Assembly: GCA_947503525.1 (NCBI GenBank)
Contig: CANNEA010000001.1
Location: forward strand, 1,178,001-1,242,000
DNA from: an uncultured Carboxylicivirga sp.
GTDB lineage: Bacteria > Bacteroidota > Bacteroidia > Bacteroidales > Marinilabiliaceae
Direction of reading: 5' to 3'
DNA: 64,000 nt
The notes under the pieces were generated by a model. It had not been told where the DNA came from, searched no databases, and saw only the letters and a list, made by a program, of their open reading frames with translations. Both the position numbers and the translations under genes were made by a program. Shown one piece after another: positions 11,904 to 20,157 of the stretch; positions within the stretch are counted from its first letter, which is position 1, and each line of letters starts with the position of its first letter.

Positions 11904-12580
11904 AAACCCTCCGGTAATTCTTGATCTGTTTGTTGTGGTTGAACTGGATTAGAATTCATTTTATAGAATATCTGCCTTTCAGTAATATCCATCTCAAGCA
12001 CCTTCATATGTATTAAGTTTATCAGGATCTTCTCTGCTTTGCGTGGACTAATTCTCGCCATTCCACAGAATTTTGAAAAAGTGATATATCCGTTTAGCTC
12101 AAGATAAGTCAGGAGTTTACTTTCCGCATACTTTATCTTAAGCATTCCACCACTTCCTTCACGCTCCAATCGCCACACTTCTATCATGATGCGATTAGCT
12201 ACCTGATTTTCGTCCTTAACACGAATGTATGCTGTAGGTTGTCCGTCTTTATCTGGCGCTCGATGAGGCCTTTTCTTGCTTTTTGCAACAATGATTTCAA
12301 GTACAGTCTTACCATCAACTTCCCATTTACGTGTTTCAAAAGGTACTTTAGGTTTACAATGCATATTAGCGGCTGCTTCTATCATGTAATATTCCTCGTC
12401 TGATTCTACACCTGCAATTTTTCCATTGTCTTTAACTCCAAGTAATAGTCGTCCACCATCTGTGTTGGCAAATGCAGATAGAGATCGCGAAATTTTTTTA
12501 GAATCGTTAATGGCAAATTTGAAATCCTGGGTCTGGTGTTCGCCTTCCCCGATCATACTAAGTAACTCTTTTGAACTCAC
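11900..12580 (-). CDS. AlbA_2 (Schlafen-like) domain protein with C-terminal winged helix
   Basis: 226 residues. Residues about 10-130 form an AlbA_2/Schlafen-type domain: GEGEHQTQDFKF, the SRSLSAFANTDGGRLLLGV block and later PTAYIRVKDENQVAN. Members are variously annotated as putative DNA-binding regulators or ATP-binding proteins. The C-terminal 70 residues (LLTYLELNGYITFSKFCGMA) look like a winged helix. The target is unknown. It runs divergently from hydrogenase operon 1, with a 261-base shared upstream region, so regulation of that operon is possible but unproven. No toxin or restriction genes adjoin it. Confidence 0.75.
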   Translation of the reverse strand: MSSKELLSMIGEGEHQTQDFKFAINDSKKISRSLSAFANTDGGRLLLGVKDNGKIAGVESDEEYYMIEAAANMHCKPKVPFETRKWEVDGKTVLEIIVAKSKKRPHRAPDKDGQPTAYIRVKDENQVANRIMIEVWRLEREGSGGMLKIKYAESKLLTYLELNGYITFSKFCGMARISPRKAEKILINLIHMKVLEMDITERQIFYKMNSNPVQPQQTDQELPEGF

Positions 12581-12743
12581 AAGTAAATGTTTTGTACAAA
12601 GTTCGGAAAAAAGAATTTAGCACGGAAATTCTATCAATTTATAGTTTCAAAGCTTTTGAAAAAAGAGAATCCAATTTTTTTGTCTCAAAATACTGATAAG
12701 TAACTATTAAGAATAAGTCTTAATAATACTTAAATTAATAAAT

Positions 12744-12824
12744 AGTGATAATTGTCATGTGATAAAAACGTTAAAAAATATTAAATTACAGAAAATAATC
12801 TCTAATTAAGAGAGCGTTTATCAC
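12744..12824. promoter_or_regulatory. Inverted-repeat region upstream of hydrogenase operon 1
   Basis: Between the AlbA_2 gene and operon 1 there is a Crp/Fnr-like imperfect palindrome AGTGATAATTGTCATG (12744-12759). There is also a widely spaced inverted pair, GTGATAAAAACG (12759-12770) and CGTTTATCAC (12815-12824); the second lies 18 bases before the start codon and could be an operator or part of a leader structure. No clear TAnnTTTG -7 element was found here. Assignment is weak. Confidence 0.3.
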
Positions 12825-12841
12825 CTTTAAATCGATCAACT

Positions 12842-13321
12842 ATGACAGAAGTGAAACAACTGGTTAAAGGTTTGGCCGATCAATATGGTCGGAATGAAGA
12901 ATGCCTTTTACCTATTCTCCAAGGAATTGTTACCAGTGAGCAACACATCTCCGAAGATGCAATGGTGGAAGTAGCCCGCGAGCTTAATATTTCAGCAGCT
13001 CAAGTATACGGTACTGCTACTTTCTATTCCTTTTTGCACACTAAGCCGCTGGGTAAGTATGTTATTCGTGTATGTAAAACCATTACCTGCATGATGCATG
13101 GAAAAAATCAAATTATCAAAGAATTAGAATCTTTGCTTAAAGTGAATCTTGGTGAGACTACCCATGATGGCAAATTCACGCTAATGGAAACCAACTGTCT
13201 GGGTCAATGTCATAAAGGACCCGCTATGCTTATTAACGATAAGCCTTATACCGACCTAACTCCAGAAAAGGTGCGAGAAATAGTAATGATGTACAGAAAC
13301 AAGGAACTCCGTTCAAATTAA
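12842..13321 (+). CDS. Hydrogenase 1 NuoE/HydC-like [2Fe-2S] subunit
   Basis: 159 residues, the usual NuoE/HydC length. A helical N-terminal part (about 1-75) is followed by a thioredoxin-like [2Fe-2S] domain. The cluster cysteines are in CKTITC (C-x4-C) and TNCLGQCHKG (C-x3-C). YGTATFYSF is the family's conserved helix. In NADH-linked [FeFe]-hydrogenases this subunit docks on the flavin subunit. It is the first gene of operon 1 and is followed after 11 bases by the NuoF-like gene. It is clearly diverged from the second HydC at 28118, so the two operons are not a recent duplication. Confidence 0.92.
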   Translation: MTEVKQLVKGLADQYGRNEECLLPILQGIVTSEQHISEDAMVEVARELNISAAQVYGTATFYSFLHTKPLGKYVIRVCKTITCMMHGKNQIIKELESLLKVNLGETTHDGKFTLMETNCLGQCHKGPAMLINDKPYTDLTPEKVREIVMMYRNKELRSN

Positions 13322-13332
13322 TTCTCTAGATT

Positions 13333-14514
13333 ATGAAAAAGAAGCATCTGCAACGACTCGACCTTATCTTTAAAAATGAGCACGATATAGAAGCCATTCT
13401 TGAAAAAACACTTAAGAGAGGCAATGATGAAATTATAAATGACCTGATCAGTTCAGGTTTAAAGGGACGTGGAGGAGCTGGTTTTCCCACAGGATTAAAG
13501 TGGAAATTAGCCTCTGAGGAACAAACCGATGAGAAATATGTAATCTGTAATGCCGATGAAGGTGAACCGGGTACATTTAAAGATCGCGAGATTTTGCAAA
13601 GTGTTCCACACAAGGTATTAAGCGGAATGGCAGTTTGTGCCCGTATTATTGGTGCCAAAAAAGGATATATTTATTTACGTGGTGAATATTTGTTTTTAAA
13701 ACCACAGCTACTTGAGGTGATTGATGAGTTTCATAGTACATTGGACAAGATGGGTCTTGATTTCAGAGTTGAGATTTTCTTAGGCAGTGGCGCTTATATA
13801 TGTGGTGAAGAAAGCGCCTTGTTTGAAAGTATGGAAGGTAAACGCGGAGAGCCGCGCAATAAGCCTCCGTTTCCAACTGTTCAGGGATATAAAAGTAAGC
13901 CAACAGTTATTAACAATGTTGAAACACTTGCCCATACCTATTCCATATTTAAATATGGTCCCGATAAATTTAAGGATCTTGGTATTCAGGATTCCAGAGG
14001 ATCAAAAGTGTTTTCCGTATCAGGCGATACTCCCATACCTGGTATTTACGAATTAGAATTTGGAATGTCTGTACAGCGCTTTGTTGATGATTTTGGCGAT
14101 GGTGATGCCAAGGCCGTTCAGGTTGGTGGAGCTTCCGGATTTTGTGTGCCACGCAAGCGATTCGATAAAACAGTAATAGGATATCAAGGAAAGTTAAGAG
14201 GAACATCATTACCAACAGGAGGTTCAATGATGATTTTTAATTCTTCCCGATCAATGTATAACGTATTACACAACTACCTTGATTTCTTTGTTGAAGAATC
14301 GTGTGGACAGTGCACACCTTGCCGGGTTGGTACACAACAATTGCTGTTGGGTATCGAAGCAGTTAAAAAAGGTGATCAGCCATCCTCGTATCTCGATCGT
14401 TTAATGGACTTGGCAGAAGGGATGAGAGTAACCGCTAAGTGTGGATTAGGGCAATCTGTTGCCAACTCTTTCTCATCCATTGTTGAGAATTTTAAAGAGG
14501 AAATGATTTACTAA
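13333..14514 (+). CDS. Hydrogenase 1 NuoF/HydB-like flavin subunit, short form
   Basis: NADH-oxidising FMN subunit, 393 residues. Visible motifs in order: the NADH/FMN-binding glycine loop GLKGRGGAGFPTGLKW (about residue 45), ADEGEPGTFKDRE (about 75), the GSGAYICGEESAL FMN-binding block (about 155), an SLBB region, and the [4Fe-4S] motif ESCGQCTPCRVGT with a fourth Cys in AKCGLGQS. Unlike the 597-residue HydB of operon 2, it has no N-terminal thioredoxin-like [2Fe-2S] domain and no C-terminal two-[4Fe-4S] ferredoxin domain. Those extra clusters belong to the ferredoxin branch of bifurcating enzymes, so this enzyme may use NADH alone. The start is the ATG at 13333, 11 bases after the previous gene. 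Confidence 0.92.
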   Translation: MKKKHLQRLDLIFKNEHDIEAILEKTLKRGNDEIINDLISSGLKGRGGAGFPTGLKWKLASEEQTDEKYVICNADEGEPGTFKDREILQSVPHKVLSGMAVCARIIGAKKGYIYLRGEYLFLKPQLLEVIDEFHSTLDKMGLDFRVEIFLGSGAYICGEESALFESMEGKRGEPRNKPPFPTVQGYKSKPTVINNVETLAHTYSIFKYGPDKFKDLGIQDSRGSKVFSVSGDTPIPGIYELEFGMSVQRFVDDFGDGDAKAVQVGGASGFCVPRKRFDKTVIGYQGKLRGTSLPTGGSMMIFNSSRSMYNVLHNYLDFFVEESCGQCTPCRVGTQQLLLGIEAVKKGDQPSSYLDRLMDLAEGMRVTAKCGLGQSVANSFSSIVENFKEEMIY

Positions 14515-14529
14515 CCTAAACTAAAAATC

Positions 14530-16320
14530 ATGGCTGAAAAAATTAATCTTAAAATAGATAATATAGCGGTTAATATTGATGAAGGATCAACAATATTAGA
14601 GGCTGCTCGAAAAATCAATATCAGAATTCCCACCTTATGTCATCATGAAGACCTATGCGTAGCTGGTAATTGCCGGGTTTGTATGGTTGAGCAGGTAGAT
14701 AGCGATCGTTTATTGCCATCCTGTGCTATGCCCGTTTCTGAAGGTATGGAAATATTAACCAATAGCTTAAAAGTGCGCAGTGCCCGTAAGCAAGTTGTTG
14801 AATTGTTGGTTAGCGAGCATCGCGCGGATTGTACACGCTGTTACAAAAATGGCAAGTGCGAACTTCAGGAACTATCTTCTGAATATATTGTTGGTGAGAA
14901 TGGTTTTATTGACCTTGTACCATTGAAGAATTACAGTATTGATAACTTTTCTCCTTCCATCATTAAAGACGACAGCAAATGTATTCGATGTCAGCGTTGC
15001 GTTAGAACTTGCAATCAATTGCAGAATATTGGTGCCCTATCCGTGGCCTATAAAGGTGAACATATGAAAGTTTCATCCTTTTACGAAAAGCCAATGTACG
15101 AGGTGGTATGTACAAATTGTGGGCAATGTATTAATCGCTGTCCAACAGGAGCTTTAACTGAGAAGACTTATTTTGATGAAGTATGGTCAGCTTTAAATTC
15201 AGAAAAGAAACATGTAGTGGTTCAGACTGCACCTGCTGTGCGTATTGCATTAGGTGAAGCTTTAGGTATGCCTGCTGGTGAAATTGTAACTGGTAAGTTA
15301 GTGTCTGCCCTGCGTCGTTTAGGGTTTAATTCTGTTCTGGATACGGACTTTACTGCCGATTTAACAATTATAGAAGAAGGTAATGAGTTATTACAACGAC
15401 TAAAGAAAGCTTTGGTTGACGGTGATACCAGTGTGAAATTACCAATGACAACTTCGTGTTCACCAGGTTGGGTTAAGTTTATTGAACATGCATTTCCAGA
15501 GTATTTAGAAAATGTATCAACGGCTAAATCGCCTCAGCAAATGTTTGGAGCCCTGGCAAAAACATTTTATGCTAAGAAAATTGGAGTTGAGCCGGAAAAT
15601 ATGGTAAGTATTTCAGTTATGCCTTGTACGGCTAAAAAATACGAAGCCGATCGTCCAGAAATGCGCAGTAGCGGATATAAAGATGTAGATTATGTATTGA
15701 CTACACGTGAACTGGCCTTGATGATTAAGCAGGCGGGTATTGATTTTGCATCCTTACCGGATGATGAATATGATAGCATAATGGGAGAATCTTCAGGTGC
15801 CGCTGTGATATTTGGTGCTACCGGAGGTGTAATGGAGGCTGCTTTACGTACAGCTTATGAGGTTGTTACCGGTCGTGAAGTTCCTTTTGAGAACTTAAAT
15901 ATTACACCAGTCAGAGGAATGGAAGATGTTAAGGAAGCTACTATTAAAATAGAAAATGTTCTTCCTGAATGGAGTTTCCTTGAAGGTGCAGAATTAAAAA
16001 CATGTGTGGCTCATGGGCTGAGTAATGCCAAAAAAGTGATGGAAGCAGTTAAGGCTGGCACGGCAGAATATCACTTTATAGAGATAATGGCTTGTCCTGG
16101 TGGTTGCCTTGGTGGAGGAGGTCAACCTATTCCTACCTCGCCGGCTATTCGTAAGAAGCGGAGTGAAGCCATCTATAGAGAAGATGCTTTAAAGCCAATT
16201 CGAAAGTCGCATGAGAATCCGGAAGTTGTTCATATTTACGAAGAATTCTTGAAAGAACCACTCGGTAAGAAGTCACATGAATTATTACATACGCATTATA
16301 CCGAAAGAAATCGTTATTAA
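14530..16320 (+). CDS. [FeFe]-hydrogenase 1 catalytic subunit
   Basis: 596 residues. The order is: N-terminal [2Fe-2S] domain (C37, C48, C51 plus a further Cys in LLPSC), the His-ligated cluster HRADCTRCYKNGKC (H-x3-C-x2-C-x5-C), two ferredoxin clusters (KCIRCQRCVRTC and CTNCGQCINRCP), the H-cluster domain (about 215-560), and a small-subunit-like tail (KSHENPEVVHIYEEFL). The H-cluster motifs are L1 TTSCSPGW (C310, S311), L2 VMPCTAKKYE (C366) and L3 MACPGGCLGGGGQP (C522, C526). In the usual TSCCPxW the second Cys holds the cubane and the first relays protons; here the second is Ser. It is the last gene of operon 1, before a terminator. The predicted reaction is proton reduction coupled to NADH through the HydB-like subunit. 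Confidence 0.93.
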   Translation: MAEKINLKIDNIAVNIDEGSTILEAARKINIRIPTLCHHEDLCVAGNCRVCMVEQVDSDRLLPSCAMPVSEGMEILTNSLKVRSARKQVVELLVSEHRADCTRCYKNGKCELQELSSEYIVGENGFIDLVPLKNYSIDNFSPSIIKDDSKCIRCQRCVRTCNQLQNIGALSVAYKGEHMKVSSFYEKPMYEVVCTNCGQCINRCPTGALTEKTYFDEVWSALNSEKKHVVVQTAPAVRIALGEALGMPAGEIVTGKLVSALRRLGFNSVLDTDFTADLTIIEEGNELLQRLKKALVDGDTSVKLPMTTSCSPGWVKFIEHAFPEYLENVSTAKSPQQMFGALAKTFYAKKIGVEPENMVSISVMPCTAKKYEADRPEMRSSGYKDVDYVLTTRELALMIKQAGIDFASLPDDEYDSIMGESSGAAVIFGATGGVMEAALRTAYEVVTGREVPFENLNITPVRGMEDVKEATIKIENVLPEWSFLEGAELKTCVAHGLSNAKKVMEAVKAGTAEYHFIEIMACPGGCLGGGGQPIPTSPAIRKKRSEAIYREDALKPIRKSHENPEVVHIYEEFLKEPLGKKSHELLHTHYTERNRY

Positions 16321-16364
16321 AATTAGAATGAATGCCTAATAGTCCGTCGAGGATTGAACCTTTG

Positions 16365-16390
16365 AACCGGGACTTGTTCCCGGTTTTTTA
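16365..16390 (+). terminator. Terminator of hydrogenase operon 1
   Basis: Stem AACCGGGA (16365-16372) and TCCCGGTT (16378-16385), 5-base loop, then six Ts. It separates operon 1 from the sensor block, whose first gene starts about 190 bases later. Confidence 0.9.
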
Positions 16391-16547
16391 TTTCTTCACA
16401 ATTATTTACTGATGTTTATACCAATGATGTGTTTGTACATTGTATTATATCAGTAGGTTGAATGTTAATTGTGATTAAAGAATTATTTAGTTTATCTATA
16501 AATTAGCAGAACTTGATTGTAAGCATTTATGATTTAAGATAAATTAA

Positions 16548-16555
16548 TTACTTTG
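16548..16555 (+). promoter_or_regulatory. Possible -7 element of the sensor block
   Basis: TTACTTTG resembles the Bacteroidota -7 element TAnnTTTG in 7 of 8 positions or with a one-base shorter spacing. It lies 23 bases before the start codon of the next gene. No convincing -33 TTTG is seen. A promoter is expected here because a terminator lies upstream. Confidence 0.35.
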
Positions 16556-16577
16556 AAAAAAATTAGATAGTCCAATC

Positions 16578-16838
16578 ATGGATAATAAAAGCGAAATAAC
16601 CATTTGTTTAGGCAGTTCCTGTTTTTCCAGAGGTAATAAGGAGGTCTTACAGATTATTAAAACCTTTATTGCTGAACATAAACTAGAAGCTGAAGTTTTT
16701 TTTCATGGCGATTTATGTGGTGGTCGTTGCGATGAAGGACCTGTGCTTAAGATTGATGATAAATCCTATTCACGAATTAGCGTAGATAACATTTATGAGA
16801 TTTTAAGCGACTATTTTGAAATTAAAGAGAATTTGTAG
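16578..16838 (+). CDS. Small thioredoxin-like [2Fe-2S] protein of the sensor block
   Basis: 86 residues, essentially the thioredoxin-like [2Fe-2S] domain of NuoE on its own. The probable ligands are CLGSSC (C-x4-C) near residue 11 and LCGGRCDEG (C-x3-C) near residue 47. It could pass electrons to or from the H-cluster-domain protein encoded 13 bases downstream, although this partnership is inferred from position only. Similar small [2Fe-2S] proteins sit next to hydrogenase-linked regulators in Thermotoga and clostridia, as I recall. Confidence 0.85.
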   Translation: MDNKSEITICLGSSCFSRGNKEVLQIIKTFIAEHKLEAEVFFHGDLCGGRCDEGPVLKIDDKSYSRISVDNIYEILSDYFEIKENL

Positions 16839-16851
16839 AAGGATATAAGCT

Positions 16852-18711
16852 ATGGGTCAGTTAATTGTCACAGATAAAGATAAATGTAATCTTAGTTATA
16901 CTTGCGTGCGTGTTTGTCCGGCCAAGGCCATTAAGATTGCTGATAAGCATGCTCAGATTTTACCGGATAGATGCATAGGTTGTGGGCACTGTGTTACCAT
17001 GTGCTCGCAGGAAGCCATTAGTTACCGTGATGAAAAATCTAAGGTCTTATCCATGTTGCAATCAGGTGAAAAGATTGCGGCAGTCTGTGATTCGGCTATA
17101 TCTGGTGAGTTTACTGATGTTACTGATTACAGAAAGTTTGTGGCAATGACCAGAGCCCTCGGTTTTGAGGTGGTTACTGAAATGTCTTTTGCGGTTGATT
17201 TAATTGCCTATCGATATAAGGAGTTGGTAGATAATTTTCAGGGCAAGCACTTTATTTCAACCAAGTGCCCTGCGGTAGTGAAATATATCGAACGACATGA
17301 GCCTGAATTGGTAGAAAATCTGGCCAACATTGTTCCACCTTATGTAGCAATGACCAAAGTCGTAAAAAAGCGATATGGCGATGCGACCAAGGTAGTTTAT
17401 CTTACTGCCTGCACAGCTTCTAAAGATGATGTAACCCGATTTCATGGTACCGATGGACAAATTGATGCTGTTCTCACTTTTGTTGAATTACGAGAGTTAT
17501 TTAAGCAGCAAAGAATAACGGAAAATACGGTTGAGTATAGCGAGTTTGATGCTCCTTTAGGGCGAAAAGGTGGACTATTCCCCATAGCACATGGTTTGTT
17601 TCAGGCGGTTGATATTAATCAAGGCCTGCTCGAAGGAAATATTCTTATTACAGAAGGTCGAACCAATTTTTTACAATCGATACGAGAGTTTAAAGAAGAA
17701 ACAGAAATGCATCAGCATCTCGATCTTTTTTACTGTAAAGGATGTATTATGGCTCCTGGAATGTCTACGGGAGGTAAAAAGTTTACGAGGCGCTCACAGG
17801 TTATAAAATATGTAGATAAGAGAATGAAAGCCATCGATGTCTATCAGTGGCGTCTCGATATAGAAGAATTCAAGTCCCTGGATTTAGACAGGAAATTTAA
17901 AACTGTTGATCTTCGTTTAGTTCAACCGGAAAATGCTCAAGTAGATAAGGTGCTTGAGGATATGGGCAAAAAGAAACGTGAGGATCAATTAGGCTGCGGA
18001 GCATGCGGTTATCCTACGTGCAGGGAGTTTGCTGTGGCTCATATTCAGGGATTAACGGATTATGAACAATGTTATACCTACTCCTTGAAGACTATGCGTT
18101 CCTATGTGAATAAGCTAAATGCTTCAAACGATAAATACAAAACGACACAGGAGGCGCTGCAGAGGAGCGAAGAGAAAGCCAGAAAAGAAGAGAGTGCAGC
18201 TCGAGCAGCCGCTGAAACCACAACATCAATGCTGAATAAATTACGAGCAGGAGTTGTAATGGTTGATGCTAGTTTAAAAGTGGTTGAGGCCAACAGGCGC
18301 TTTATTGAAATGATAGGCGAAGATGCAGAGGAAATTGCCGAATTAGTGCCAGGGTTAAAGGGTGCAGAGCTTACCACTTTAGTCGAATTTCATAAGGTGT
18401 TTACAACGGTACTTCAGTCCGGTCAGGATGTTTTGGATCGCGATGTCGTATTTAAAAATTCCATATTTAATGTATCTGTCTTTACCATTAAGAAAAATGA
18501 AGTTGTTGGTGGTATTATTCGTGATTTGGTGACTCCGGAGGTACGAAAAGAAGAAGTGATTAAGCGTGCACGAGATGTAATTAAAGAGAACTTACAAACC
18601 GTGCAGCAGATAGCGTTTTTGTTAGGGGAGAGTGCTTCAAAAACAGAAAAGACATTGAACAGTATTATTGAAGCTCAACAGTTAGGCGAAGCAAATGAAT
18701 CAGGAAAATAG
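16852..18711 (+). CDS. HydS-like sensory [FeFe]-hydrogenase-domain protein with PAS domain
   Basis: 619 residues. Residues 1-60 hold two ferredoxin motifs; the first reads C12-NL-S15-YT-C18-VRV-C22-P, with Ser where the second Cys is normal, and the second (CIGCGHCVTMC) is complete. An H-cluster-like domain follows (about 70-360): L1 is STKCP (C139, with Lys in place of the proton-relay Cys), L2 is TACTASK (C187), and L3 is CKGCIMAPGM (C295, C298). Then come an FeS domain (C382, C385, C390, C407), an alanine-rich coiled coil (about 420-455) and a PAS domain (about 460-560). This is the layout of group C, presumed H2- or redox-sensing, hydrogenases rather than a turnover enzyme. Its stop overlaps the start of the phosphatase gene by 17 bases, so the two are probably translationally coupled. 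Confidence 0.88.
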   Translation: MGQLIVTDKDKCNLSYTCVRVCPAKAIKIADKHAQILPDRCIGCGHCVTMCSQEAISYRDEKSKVLSMLQSGEKIAAVCDSAISGEFTDVTDYRKFVAMTRALGFEVVTEMSFAVDLIAYRYKELVDNFQGKHFISTKCPAVVKYIERHEPELVENLANIVPPYVAMTKVVKKRYGDATKVVYLTACTASKDDVTRFHGTDGQIDAVLTFVELRELFKQQRITENTVEYSEFDAPLGRKGGLFPIAHGLFQAVDINQGLLEGNILITEGRTNFLQSIREFKEETEMHQHLDLFYCKGCIMAPGMSTGGKKFTRRSQVIKYVDKRMKAIDVYQWRLDIEEFKSLDLDRKFKTVDLRLVQPENAQVDKVLEDMGKKKREDQLGCGACGYPTCREFAVAHIQGLTDYEQCYTYSLKTMRSYVNKLNASNDKYKTTQEALQRSEEKARKEESAARAAAETTTSMLNKLRAGVVMVDASLKVVEANRRFIEMIGEDAEEIAELVPGLKGAELTTLVEFHKVFTTVLQSGQDVLDRDVVFKNSIFNVSVFTIKKNEVVGGIIRDLVTPEVRKEEVIKRARDVIKENLQTVQQIAFLLGESASKTEKTLNSIIEAQQLGEANESGK

Positions 18712-19885
18712 GTTTTACATAGATATTGAATGTCGTCAAAATAATCATGTTGGCGAGCTGATATGCGGCGATGTCTTTCTTTCGAAACGGATAAAGGAAG
18801 AAGGCAGGACAGTGGCTGTTTTATCGGATGGGATGGGTAGTGGTGTTAAAGCCAATGTACTGGCTACATTAACAGCTTCGATGGCCATGAACTTCACGGT
18901 TGAGCATCGTGAGGTAAGGAAAACTGCTGAGATAATAATGAATACCCTGCCAGTATGCAGTGTGCGTAAAGTTAGCTATAGTACCTTTACTATAATAGAT
19001 ATTGAAGACGATGGCACAACTACAATAGTGGAATACGACAACCCGATTTGTACTATAATGCGTGGTGCAGAGTTGTTTGATCCGCTTTGGTCCGATATTG
19101 AATTGGAGAGTGAACAGAACAAGGGCAAGAAAATTCGCACCTGCAAATTTAAAGCCCAACGCGAAGATCGTATTTTCTTTTGGTCCGATGGAATTATGCA
19201 ATCCGGAATGGGAAGCAGGGCCTTCCCTTTTGGATGGGGAGAAGAGGCTATGGGTGAGTATGTCAAGAAATTAGTCAGATACACGCCTTTTGCATCTTCG
19301 GGAAAACTAGGACAGAAGGTGGTTAATATGGCTCTTCAACATGACGGTGAAAAACCAAAGGATGATTCATCGTGTGGTGTCATTTACTTTAGAGAACCAC
19401 GAAAGTTGTTGTTGGTTACAGGTCCTCCATTCGAAGATGTGAATGATTTTGATTTTGCCCTTAAAGTTCAGCACTTTAAAGGTAAGCGAATAATTGCTGG
19501 TGGAACCACCGCTGAGGTGATATCCCGGGAATTAGCATTGAAGTTTGATGCCGGCTTGGAATCTGATGATCCGGATTTACCTCCTATAGCTCACATGCAG
19601 GATATTAACCTGGTTACTGAGGGTATTCTGACCCTTGGTAAAGTAGCTAAATTGCTCGAGGTGTATGACAAAGATACCCGCTTAAGAAATGGTCCCGCCG
19701 ATCAGATTATAAAGATGCTTTTGGAGAGTGATAAAATCCACATTATTAATGGCACCAGAATCAATGTAGCGCATCAGGATCCCAATCTCCCGGTTGAACT
19801 CGAAATCAGAAGAACAGTAGTTAAACGGATCGTTCGTATATTGGAGGAAAAATTCCTTAAAGAGGTTGATGTAGAGTATATGTAA
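18695..19885 (+). CDS. SpoIIE/PP2C-family serine phosphatase with unknown C-terminal domain
   Basis: 396 residues. Residues about 1-230 are a SpoIIE-type PP2C phosphatase: LSDGMGSG (metal aspartate, near 48), FFWSDGIMQSG (near 165) and DDSSCGVIYF (near 225) are the metal-binding loops. The last 160 residues, with LLLVTGPPFE and IIAGGTTAEVISREL, do not belong to any domain I can name. Dephosphorylation of a Ser/Thr-phosphorylated partner is expected. The usual partner, a STAS anti-anti-sigma factor, is not encoded nearby. Translation starts inside the end of the HydS-like gene, which argues that the sensor controls this phosphatase. It ends operon segment B; about 270 bases without an evident gene follow. 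Confidence 0.88.
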   Translation: MNQENRFYIDIECRQNNHVGELICGDVFLSKRIKEEGRTVAVLSDGMGSGVKANVLATLTASMAMNFTVEHREVRKTAEIIMNTLPVCSVRKVSYSTFTIIDIEDDGTTTIVEYDNPICTIMRGAELFDPLWSDIELESEQNKGKKIRTCKFKAQREDRIFFWSDGIMQSGMGSRAFPFGWGEEAMGEYVKKLVRYTPFASSGKLGQKVVNMALQHDGEKPKDDSSCGVIYFREPRKLLLVTGPPFEDVNDFDFALKVQHFKGKRIIAGGTTAEVISRELALKFDAGLESDDPDLPPIAHMQDINLVTEGILTLGKVAKLLEVYDKDTRLRNGPADQIIKMLLESDKIHIINGTRINVAHQDPNLPVELEIRRTVVKRIVRILEEKFLKEVDVEYM

Positions 19886-20157
19886 GTCAAGCTTTTACTA
19901 CTGATAAAAATCATAAATCCCCTATGGTTTCAATTTGAAACTTGTGCCTTCCTATAGCTTATATTTTAATATCATTATCCCTTGTTTTTGCATTGAACTG
20001 TTGAGGTTTAATTTAGATTTGATATGTATTATCGAAAAAGAAGATCTTCATTTTTTTTTTTCATAATATTAGATTTCATTTGTGTTTTAAATCGGGAAAA
20101 TTTTCTTTAATGGAAGTTTTCAAGAACCAAAATCTAAGAAAAAACAAGTGGTCGAGA

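Noticed and set aside
12842-16320. NuoE/NuoF/NuoG genes of respiratory complex I
   Set aside because: The third subunit has all three H-cluster motifs, and no membrane Nuo subunits are present, so this is an NADH-linked [FeFe]-hydrogenase.
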